Shown here: piece after piece, positions 12,479 to 23,900 of the stretch
Position numbering within the stretch: the stretch's first letter is position 1
Layout: each line of letters opens with the position of its first letter
NCBI RefSeq assembly: GCF_001949145.1
Contig: NW_019091361.1
Location: 733,256-797,255, forward strand
Direction: 5' to 3'
Length of the DNA stretch: 64,000 nucleotides
Origin: Acanthaster planci
Taxonomy: Eukaryota; Echinodermata; Asteroidea; Valvatida; Acanthasteridae
The notes under the pieces: generated by a model
What the model was told of the DNA's origin: nothing
The model's input: the letters and a program-made list of their open reading frames with translations, nothing else
Database searches by the model: none
Translations under genes and position numbers: made by a program

Positions 12479-14912
12479 AAACAACGAAGCCGATTTACGA
12501 TATAGTATCAAGCACATCAGTAGTCTGAGTATGATACCTACCGTCGGCTTTATTTTTGGTAAATGATACTTAAGAAACACTTTGATTTTTGTGGACACCG
12601 TGTTTGTTGATATGGAATACCCACTATACGTCACGTGACTTAGCGGGCGCAATCAGTCTAGAGTGACATTGCAGTTGTCTTTTATTGCTGACGCAAGAGC
12701 AGCCTGGTCGAAGTCACAAACTTGCAACATGAAACCAAGTCATGTTAAATTGAACTCCATAATTTGCCATACATTTTAAGAAGTACCTGTGCATTTTGGG
12801 TATGTTTGTTGAATCCTGCTTGAAGAAATGCAGGATAAAATTACACAGTTTTTCAGAGTTGAGAAATGAGTGCACACAAATTCCGTACATGTACAGAAAA
12901 CCAAGGACTGAAATTCACATGGAAGCATTTTTGGGGAAATTATACCTATGTATTAGTCATAGTAATAAATTCCAACTGTGGCTAAATACAGGTACACATG
13001 TATAACATAGGCCTAGGATTAATAAAAATGGACTGCTGTAATAAGTTTCCAGTTCAAAGAATGTGAATCCTGTGCATAACATATGTATCTGTGGTAAAAA
13101 CAGAAAAATAAATGTATTTAACTAGAAAACAATTCAGACCCATTTCCAGTGTGTGCCTCAATATTCAGATAAGTTCCTCTACAGTTTCTTGCCCATTCAG
13201 TTGAAAATCAGTCGCATTTGCATAGCATTGATCCATGTCATGTCTGAGGATTCAGACCTCGTGGTTATCTTTTATAAGAGGCATCTGATGCTGACTCGGT
13301 ATGACTACACATCTTTGACTACTTTGGCAACAAAGTCAAAGTTAGGCCTACGTGAACATGCATCAATCAAATGACAAGACAGTCTACTGATGAAATTGAA
13401 AACTTGTTCTCTTTTATCATTACTCGTTCATAACTGAAACATAGGTTTTCCCGGCCAATTTTAGCAAAAGTTGTTCAATTTAACACAGGGCCCATTTAAT
13501 TTCATTTCGAAAAGAATGATCCTTCACACAAGCATTCAATAATCAAAAGCAGGCAAACGATTTCATTATCGTTCTTCAAAACATACATTCTTTCAAATTC
13601 CAAAGGTTGTTTCATTCATTCACATTTGTCAAAGGGCTTAGAAAGAGGTTGATAAGGCATTTGATTTACTCAATGAGCAATCTTGTTTCCCTTGTGATAA
13701 TTCAACTTCGTTCCAGTGATAAGGCTTTCGGGATCCTATATAAAATATCTCATTTCCCAGGAAAAAAGGGTTATCGTGATCGTAAAGGTGGATCGCAAGA
13801 CAGCTTTTTGTCAAAATGAGTTTGTACAAAAATTGTGTCAGCTAGGGTCTTACAGAAAAGTTAGGTTCGTAGAAAGGGAAAGCAGATTAACGCTTTTAAG
13901 GGCAATAATGCAAAGAAAGAGCTGCAAACAATTTTTTTTCTTCCTTTTGTTTTCCTTTTTGTGTTTTGAGGTTTCTCCTGAAGGTTTCCCCTGAGCTTTT
14001 GTTAACTTTATATGTACTGGTGCATTTTGAAAAGATCCCAATAATCGGATAGGAATCATAAAAAGAACCGCATTAGTTCAAATGAAAAAGAGCAAAACAA
14101 AACCTGTCTGATTTGACTCAAGAAAATAGGCTTAGATACAAACACAAAATGAAGGATACAAAAGAGTCATTCACAATCATCGAAAAATTATTATGGAACA
14201 AGAGTATCATACACGACAACTTGCAATAGAAGACCAACCGCACTAACTTCTCTCAATACTTCTAAACACTCAGAATGTGAAATAGATTTACTATAAATAA
14301 AACAGAAAATCAAGCAAAGGTAAAAGATCTTACATGTGTCAATAAGTTTTAATTAGACTGCACCTATTGGAAAAAGGCAGCAAGAGATTAAAATGAGGAA
14401 TGGTGAATTGGTGATAGTATAGTTTTGAATGCCCCTAAACAAAGTGGGATGATGGAAACAAACTGAACAGCAAAGCAAACAAATTGCACGAAAACAAACT
14501 TGAATGTCAGAAAAAGGAAAAAGAAACCACAACACAAACGAAACCCCAGCATCTGTGTGAAAATGAATATGTCTTGACGAAAATGAGTGAATTTTTGCTG
14601 AAATCGGCCGGGAAAACCTAAAATATATGGTACAACAAAAACAGCCCTAAACATACATTGTACAAGCAGTAACAATCCAGTAACAACTTGGAATCCCTGC
14701 CTGTTGTTCTTAATGATGAAATGCAACACAATAGTGGATGTACATGTAGATATACATGTTGATGTACTTATTCTCAGACTGAAATAAATCACCGTGCACA
14801 CACGCTTAAGTTTGTATTCTGGCCACAGCTTTGTTTTTTTCCAAGAACTCTTCGAATATTGCCAGATACCAGAAGTTTTGGGCAAACTGGCAACAAAATT
14901 GCATTTTTATCA

Positions 14913-15216
14913 GGCACACCAGACCCAGCCATGAAAAAGGGCACACCAGGCCCACTCAAAACACAGCCCCTTTGACCGTGTTAATATTCAGGGAACATCA
15001 AACCCTGCTACAAGTATGGCTCACCAGACCATCATACGTGTAATTAGGGTGCACCAGGCCCATCGTAAATATGGCACACCAGGCTATCACAGTTAGGCCA
15101 CACCTGGCCCACCATTATAAAACTCAAAACATGGCACAGTAGCCCATGATAATGTAACACTTATAACACACCTGGCTCACCCATAAATGCTGAATAACAA
15201 TCGGGCACACCAGACC
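14913..15216. repeat. Spaced degenerate repeat with core GGCACACCAGGCCCA
   Basis: Nine matches to GGCACACCAG(A/G)CC occur near 14913, 14940, 15018, 15048, 15073, 15097, 15133, 15165 and 15203, at irregular spacing of 24-78 bp, all on the same strand. The sequence between them differs. It may be a decayed minisatellite or a cluster of binding sites. Confidence 0.75.
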
Positions 15217-17624
15217 ATGAAATCAGTAATAGCCAAGAGTCATGTTAACACCAATTAATTAATAACTCTGTAGTGAAAACATTAAACCTGAATTATTAAA
15301 TATGCAGGCACCCAATGTTCCCCCATTGGAGACTTACAGGAGGAATGGCCCATGGTGAACATCCATGGAGCCATTTGAGTGCCTGTCACTAAACATTGAG
15401 ATTACAGCCATAGTGCCTCCATTGTATACTCTAGCATCTGTAACTGGTAAAATAACTTTATTGGCCATTATAATAGATCATTTCTTGACCGTGTCTGTCA
15501 AAATTCCCGTCAAAAACTGCTTCAAAGTGCCAAGCTGAGTCAAATCTCTATGTAGGATACGATTCCACCATTTGAACCGCTGAGGAGAGAAATGGTTCTT
15601 GATGAACATCCAAGAAACACAAAACCAAATATATGAGATAATGCAAAGCACAATGCCAACATTTTGTTCACACAATAACATGTTACTTAACACAAGGTGG
15701 AGATGGGGCGGAGGCAGGTAAACAAAAGTTTGGAAGTTGCACTGTCTATTAAATCTTTACCCTATAAAGGCTGTGACAAAACTGACCTTAAATTACATTC
15801 CCTAAATCCATCAAGCCATGCGTCCCATTAAGAAGATGTCCCATTGGTCAAAAGTTTTGTCACAGAAGTTCCCTTATTGGTCTAAATTCTCGTATGTAAT
15901 TGGCTGACACATTATGCTAATCATTCAGTGGATCCTTTAATAGAATTCTGTGTTTTCTACAAATTTTCTAGAGACATTTTAACCAAGATGCTTCCTTCCA
16001 ATTCCACACATACCTGCAGATAAGGAAAGCTGGTAAAAACACTACCTAATAGTTCAAGTACCACTTCTTGGTAGTTCGGAGAGATTTCTCAGTTTTTCTT
16101 GTCCAAATTTGCAGTAAAATTAGATTAATTAGCTTGTCCGCCATGCTAACACACAGTATTGCTTGCAAACTGTTACAATACATACCAACTATTACACACA
16201 AGAGAGATACACACATATGTACCAGAAACCAATTGCAAACACCTTCAAGAAGATGTATGTTTTTCACACTCTGCCTACAGCACTGGCAGAGCCCGATGAA
16301 TATTCATCACAATGTTGCCCCAAAGCAGCTGATTGGCTGCCTACAACAGTATAGGATCCCTTGTTGACACAGAATTGCTTATGGTATTCTGTGCAGTAAA
16401 TAAGTAGTACATCCAAATAAATGCATTACTTATACATGTACTGTGTATGCATAATCTGTGCATGCACAAATGTTCATCTTCTAATGTGCTGTGGTTTTAG
16501 CCGATGTTGGCATATCTTAAATTTATTAATTCAAACAACACATTGTTGCGACTCATTAATGAAATTGTCTGTGACAAACGAATTGAACACTTATATGGAA
16601 TACTGAGAATAAAGCATTAGATCATTTAATGATAAAATGTCACGTACATGTACCAAACTCAAGGGAGGTCTTTCAGACCATTAGTATCAATGTTACCTGT
16701 CGCACAATCAAAGCAAAGCTGGTGACTTCAAATTTTTGAAGTTATTTTGTTTCCTGCAAAAAGTATAGTGGAACTGGAAGTGGTTAGTCATCGTCAATGC
16801 TACATGTACATATACTGACTAGGTAAAAGGTTCAATGGCAGGTTGAATGCAACATCCTTGGAAAGCTTTCTTTCCAGAGCCTAGATTCTTTTTACACACC
16901 ACATGCTCAGAGCTCATTCATGTTCCACATCCCCTAGTCATCTTCTCATGGATTTCTTCCAACTGAATGAATTTTTAAACTTGATACTGTGAATACAACA
17001 GACTAGAGAATGTGCAACAAAATCTTAACGTAAAGATACATGTAAAGTATCTGAAAAATCTTTTTTATGACCAAGTATCAATGGTTATTGATTTTTTTTT
17101 TCCATTCAGTAGTAATGTACATACATATATGACAGTCTGCTCTGATTCAGAGCACAAAGAATGTAATTCATTTAAATTTACGGAAATCAATGTGGGTAGC
17201 ATGTGACACAGTCATAAACTGGTAATGAGCCTCGACAGCACATATTTCATGTGGTGCACATTACTCAGAAGGGATTTCCCCATTGAGCAACGCAACCAAG
17301 GCTATACATACCTTGGCTGCTGTTTGAAATTGCACATGACTCTATGACAACTGGCTGCAGCCACTACCATAGAATTTGTGCAGTTTCAAGCCTTAGCCAA
17401 GTAACTCATACACAGCCTTGGCTACCAGTTTCTAGATAGAAGACTCCTTGAGGTATTCCCAGATCAGTGCAATATCTGTGAGAGCAGTCCATACATAGGA
17501 ACCAATGCTACCAACAATTGTGACACAACACAATCGTGCGTTACACAGTGAAGAGAACGGCCTGCACTGAAAGCTTGTCAACTGAAATTGTGTTCAAAGG
17601 GTCTCATAAAAAAAGTGTATCACA

Positions 17625-17967
17625 ATGTTTGACGACTTGTGGGCTTACATGTATTTGCCCCTCATGTACAAGTACTGGTACTGCATGCCAATATTTCTTG
17701 GGCTGGTCAGTGCACTGTACATGTACATTCAAAGAAGGTGGCAATCCCACATCAGCCAACCAACTGACAGGGCTAGAGTGGGCAATAGTGCTTCCCCTGG
17801 GAAAGCCCCAAGGAAGGACAGAGTCCAAGCACTACCCCTCAGTGTCAACTACCACTTCACCAGGCAGTGCAACTACTCCTGTGGGTTCTGCTTCCACACA
17901 GCCAAGACATCCTTTGTCTTGCCGATTGAGGATGCCAAAACAGGAATCCGTATGCTGAAAGATGCAG
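17625..17967 (+). CDS. RSAD2: Viperin coding exon 1A
   Basis: This exon encodes 114 residues plus one base. Residues 1-16 hold aromatic residues ([17 protein letters not shown]), followed by a hydrophobic stretch to about residue 35 and then a basic RR. This fits the membrane-binding N-terminus of viperin. A polar linker to about residue 70 leads to the radical SAM core [19 protein letters not shown]. The exon ends GATGCAG before a GTTGGT donor, and the split Gly codon is completed by exon 2. The ATG was chosen because it gives a family-typical length and an N-terminal hydrophobic helix. The donor is weaker than GTAAGT. A nearby GTAGTG donor at 17984 would shift the frame. Intron 1 is 4950 bp in this form because it passes over exon 1B. 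Confidence 0.9.
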
Positions 17968-20900
17968 GTTGGTACAATTACAGGTAGTGTTGAATTCAAT
18001 CTAAAAATGGACAAAATTATCATGTCCTGAACATGTGCTTATCTGTTGTGTTCTTATAGGCCTACATGTGCGAATACATGTACATGTATCTTTCCTCCCT
18101 TTATCAGATGTATTGTATAAAAAGTAACATGCATGCACATTCCAATTATCTGTAACAGCAACTCACTAACACACCAACCGAGGCAGTGAAATTACTGATA
18201 TTACAGTGGCACGTACACTGTACATGTGCATCATGTACATGTACATGTACACACGAACTAGTCCAGGTATGTAAACTTGTGCAAAAAAATTCCGGATGCA
18301 CTGGTAGAGTTGTTGGCAGTATTCTTGTTTGAACTTTTTGGGAAAACAGCAAACCCAAAGGCACAAAAAGTTGCTTCACAGGTACACTTTATAAACATGG
18401 GCATGATTTTTTTCTACAAAAACTTAATGAGTTTCCAACATCAAATCTGACACTTTAGTTCAATAAACATGTACATGTACTGTGTAATGCTATAGCAATA
18501 CTGTATGATGCTGTGAAGATTTTCTAAAGTAATTCTGGATGTAATTGTCAGTCAAGTTTTGGGATCAGGAAGTTCACAATAAAGGAATAAACAAACAGTA
18601 AAAGGCTTCACTGTTTGGTATTTGGAAAGACTAGCAACGCACTACAATTTGTACTGGGGAAGTCCCTCATCTGAGAAATAAATGTTCTACCGTATGAGAA
18701 ATCTGCATTAGTCATGCAAGTGAGACCAGGCTCTTGAACAAAACACTGAAAGGTAAGAAGGGGAATCTAGTCATACAGAAATGTGTACATGTATGTTTAG
18801 TTTAGTAAATCTTCAGCAACTTTAATGCTATTCTTAACTGGAAATGAGTTCTTATGCCCCCTCAACATTTTATTTAGTACTGGTACGTATTGTCATTATG
18901 AAAAATTTTTTCTTGCCAAATCTTCAAGCCATTTTTCTGTGATGTCTTAATGGTACAATCATCTGGAAAATCAGGTGTGCCATTTCTTGCAACTAGCCAT
19001 TTTTCTTGAGACAGGACAGCCTGGACATGCATGAGGTTTTCAACAAAAAGCCCCATCTCAGATTGAATTGCAATGTGCATGCCAAGTTCATAAAGTGTTG
19101 GGCAATGGAAAGCCAAGATCTTAGGGGTGGGAGATCATCCCCATCCTCTGGGTTGTGCAATGGTCCAACAAGCTTATTTAGGGTTGAGCATTCAAATTGA
19201 CTGAGAAGAATTTTTCAACTGCATTTATTTACTTATTTATTCACAGTGATTTACCACAGGGTGGTTGATCTTACAAGCATCATAATTTTAACAGAGTAGT
19301 ATAACTATATGCAAAATTAAAAATTAAAGACTAGAAACGTATAAAAAACATTCTAAAGTACTTATAACATTTAACGAAATAAAAACTGAAACATAATGAA
19401 CCTTGCAGGTTGGATAATGTGCACACTCTTGGATGAAACTGCATTGTCGCATCTAAATCAGTAAAGAACCTCAGTGTGTATTCTGAGCACAATGTCCATG
19501 TCAGAACATATACATGTACATGAAGATTACATGTGTACATATACATGTGTAAATGCATCTGGTTTCAGTTGAAAGTATTTCTCATTCAAGGAAATAGGCC
19601 TACATCACAAATGATGGTCATCCTCATGCTGTATTGCAGCCATGCCCTCTCTCAATACTGCAACAGACCGAGGTCCCTCAAGTGTATTTGAGGAAATTAC
19701 AGAGTTTACAAAATTGTGCAGCCCGCATTATCTTTAAAGTTGATTGTCACTATCATGCAATACCATTGTTAAAGTCTTTCTACTGGCTCCCAGTGAATAA
19801 AAGGATTGTTTTTAAGATTCTCTTGCTTGTCTTGAAATCCTTTAATAACCAGACACCATTGTATGTACAGATTTCCTTATGTCGTTTACTCAACTCTGTG
19901 GTAACCTTCGCTGTGGTGCAGATTCACTTCATTTCTCATAACAATGTACCTCAAAACTCAAACTAGAGCAGGTGATCATACCGGCCTTTACAGTTGTGGC
20001 AGCCAAAGAATGAAATAAATTACCTATTTGGATTCGGAATGCCAGATCTATTAACCAATTTGAACAATCACTGAGATCACATCTCTTTCCTCTGTTCATG
20101 TTCGTGTAATTGTACTTTTGGCTGTTAGTTAATAGTACATACCAGTATTTACATTTACTTTGTTTTGGGAACTTGATTGTCTTATGAGGTACGGTGTAAT
20201 GGGTTTTTTGTCACAATTGTAAATGTTGTGATGTAGTTTATGAATAGCTTCTCTAAATGCATAATGATAATAATCAGTAAACAAAGAAAAATTTATGATG
20301 CTAGTGACAAAAATAAAACTTTGCTGAACTGATTCCAATACCAAAGTTATAAAACGTTGAAAACCCCTTGACAAATTACATGTACACGTACAGTGAAGTA
20401 CCAGTACATGTAACTACATCTGTACATGTACATGTACATGTAATTTTAGGGAAGTGTACATGTACTTACAAGTACACATGTACCACCTCAGTCACTATAT
20501 ACTATACTAATAGGGAACTGTACAGGTACCATCCGAGTCAATATGTACCGGTACCATACTAATAGGGAACTGTACAGGTACCATCTCAGTCAATATATAC
20601 CGGTACCATACTAATAGGGAACTGTACAGGCACCATCTCAGTAATATACATACCGGTACAATACTAATAGGGAACTGTACAGGTACCATCTCAGTCAATA
20701 TATACCGATACCATATTAATAGGGAACTGTACAGGTACCATCTCAGTAAATATGTACCATACGAATAGGGCACTGTACAGGTACATGTACCATCTCAGTT
20801 AATATGTACCGTGCTAGTCGAGAACTGTACAGGTACCATCTCAGCTAATACATGTATATACCATATTAATAGACTTGTACCTGTACTACGGTATACTGTA

Positions 20901-23900
20901 CTACACTACGGTATACTGTAAGTAAAGACTGTACAATCAATAAGCAATCCAAGCTAAAGTCTCCAGGTGTCCTTTCTCTATGGTGCAACCATAGAGTCAA
21001 GGTTTGACCAGGGCACTATGAAGGTGAAAGTTCACTCTTCCATTCTTTCAGTTCCCTGTGGATGGCATTGGGTGTGATCAGCATTATTCTGGGCAAACAG
21101 AGAGGTCAGCCTCTACCTGGTGGTAACCTGGACAAGTGAAACAGGTTAGGGCCATGCATGGCCAAATGGATTTGTATCTCAATGACTACTCATCTGTTCT
21201 CCCAAATGTGGCATTGTATATGTACATGTATATCTGTTGCAAGATGCTTGATAAACAATACACACACAGACCCGTGAATGGTGGCAATGTCAACTGTTTT
21301 GAGGCAGAATTATTCTGATCTGCTGGCTAGGATGGAAGCTGAGATGAATGCCTCGTCTGAAGGCATTTGGACTTGGGTCAGCTGCAACTACTGCACAAAT
21401 ACATGCACACGTACATGTATTACTTTTTCCCTGTTGGTGGCATGTTACTTCTTTTGCATGTGGATGCGACCTCGCATGAAGTTGCTTTTGCACAGCAACA
21501 AGCAACACATTGATATGACTAGGGTGGACAAAGATGCTACCCCTGGAGGCGCCCAAGGGGGGGATGGAGACCTAGCCCCGCACGTACCCCTCAGTGTCAA
21601 CTACCACTTCACCAGGCAGTGCAACTACTCCTGTGGGTTCTGCTTCCACACAGCCAGGACATCTTTTGTTCTGCCCATAGATGAGTCCAAAAGAGGAATC
21701 CGTCTGCTGAAAGATGCAGGTTTGTACAGAGTACAACTGGTGCAGGTTACAATGTGGCAAAACTAACAGACTCCAAGCTCACACAATATTGTTCACAGAA
21801 ATCTGCCTGAGAACCTTCAGCACTGTACTCAACAGAATATCTACAATATGAAATCTTCACAGCTGTCTACTATTTTAAGGGCATTGTAAACGTTCCAGTA
21901 TTTCTTATTCTTGGAGAAAAAAAAAAGTAAATCTGAAAATGATATTCCCAGAAGAAATTACACAACTCCACACATCGAATAGAATACCAACACCGAGCAA
22001 CATTACATCTGAGCAATACATACATGTACATGTACATACATACACGTGTCCGTGTACCAGCAAGGGCAGGTACATGTACAATGTAATGTACATGTACATG
22101 TAGTGTGCATGTGCCCCAGTGATAATGTTGCACAAAGATGGACTGCCAGTAACAGACAGAACTATCTTCAGAAGTATTTATAACATTGTGAGAGTATTCA
22201 CAACATGACAACATGAGTGCATGTACACATATACAATACATACATGTACATAATGTACATATGCATACATGTGCATGTACCCGTACATTTACGATAATTT
22301 GTCATGTACAACCACATTTTTTGTGCCGTACATGATATTCTTCATAACTTAAAGTAATAATCAAATGTTCTCCCATACTGGAATTTTTGTTCCGAACGGT
22401 GCAGTCTTTCAGTGTTGAAGGACACACATTGGCATGTACATGTATACAGAGCAAGTATTGAACTACCCAGAGGAGGTGGGGTACATGTACATGAAGTGAA
22501 TGGCAAAATTCTTCATTTTTTTTTATCAGAGACTAAACATTCGTCCACTTTGAGGGAAGACAATGTGGTAGAAGAGAAATGTTCAGAAGACAACTGTACT
22601 AAGAAATGACCATATGTATATGTGCATGTACCTTATTGAAATAAGTCAACCAAATTCCTGACCCTTCTAAGGTGTACACATAAATCATATGGTACATGTT
22701 CATGGTGCATTGATGGAAAACATGAACTACATGTACATTTGTTAACATCTTCAAATTCTTTTTTTTTAACAAGGACTTGTGTATTCAGTGGATTTTTCGA
22801 AATGCAGAAATGCATCATTTCAGTTGAATAATGCTGCTGGTCATTCCTTCTGCTACCGGTGACACAAGTACTTTCTTTTTATTTAAATCATTGCCTTTTT
22901 TCTTGACAAAAACACAGGTATGCAGAAGATCAATTTCTCTGGCGGCGAGCCGTTCATTGTGCAGCGAGGAAAGTTTGTGGGGGAACTTGTGCGATTCTGC
23001 AAAGTTGATCTGCAGCTTCCAAGTGTCACCATCGTCAGTAACGGCAGCCTGATAGATGAGAAATGGTTTAAAAACTACGGTATGTCAGGGTCATTCACAT
23101 CTAATTAATGAGCTGGTTTTAAAACTGATGCATTGATCAACAGAACACTGAGGAAAAAAATTACATTAAATCCTTGAAATCTAGGAAACAACTGTAAAAA
23201 TGACAATCTGTTATAAACTCAACAAAAAATATTTAAATAAATGTACATTTTGTACAAAACTTGGACATTTTATTTACTTATTTACACTCTTGCCCAATTC
23301 TTGAACTACTGGTATCATACCAGACTTGGATTTTCAAACCATATACATGTATCAGTACATGTAAGTCACACTTTAATTTGTCGTTTTTGAGGGGTGATTT
23401 CTCGACAACCTGTGACAACGATTCTGACAGACTAAGTCTGAAAGACATGTATTCATCATACGCATTAATACGTGAAAAATACCAGTGCAGTATTTTTAAG
23501 TGATTTACCGGTACATGTACATGTACACTGCTCAAAAAAAAGTATGGACCACTTTTTATTTTGTGTATACTTTTTTAAATGAGACATTTTACGGCTGAAA
23601 AGGTGCATTTGATGTTTTGAAACATTAAAAAAAATTTTATTCCAATGAGAACACCATCTAGGCAAACAAAAAATGAAAGAACTAAACCCCACTCATTACT
23701 TGGAAAAAAATTAAAAGTTAAGAAAAAAGTGGTCCTTAACTTTTTTTTTAGTCGTGTACATGTACGAGTACCAGTCAGAAATTAATCTAGCTACATGCAA
23801 AATTCTTCATTTTCCATGAGAGTATTGGGCTGAGTAAAGCAAAACTTTACAGCTCAGAGCTACCTAGAAGGAACATGGGATTGAAGACTCCAGAATGGCT

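Larger units (their letters stand above)
9000..17624. other. Intergenic / upstream of viperin
   Basis: AT-rich DNA with scattered ACATGTAC words, a possible MITE at 12.2-12.5 kb and the CACACCAGG repeat at 15 kb. No coding exon was recognised. Viperin's promoter and 5' UTR should lie in the last part, but no TATA box or interferon-type element could be assigned with confidence. Confidence 0.45.
17968..21277 (+). other. Interval between viperin exons 1A and 1B
   Basis: This is intron if 1A is used, and promoter region if 1B is used. It holds ACATGTAC palindromes (18060-18090, 18220-18250), a degraded LINE 3' end (19646-20109), a 52-bp minisatellite (20505-20870) and a small CTACGGTATACTGTA duplication (20887-20920). 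No copy of viperin exons 2-7 is present here, so exon 1A does not belong to a separate complete upstream gene within this window. No convincing TATA box was identified. Confidence 0.6.

Noticed and set aside
17625-17967. Exon 1A as part of a second, complete viperin gene
   Set aside because: No copy or remnant of exons 2-7 occurs between 17968 and 21277, so there is no separate upstream gene in this window.
17968-17983. Alternative exon 1A donor at ACAG/GTAGTG (17984)
   Set aside because: Using it adds 16 nt and throws exon 2 out of frame; the donor at 17968 keeps the conserved junction.
20505-20870. CRISPR-like array
   Set aside because: The whole 52-bp unit repeats, with no unique spacers, and the setting is an animal intron. 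It is a minisatellite.
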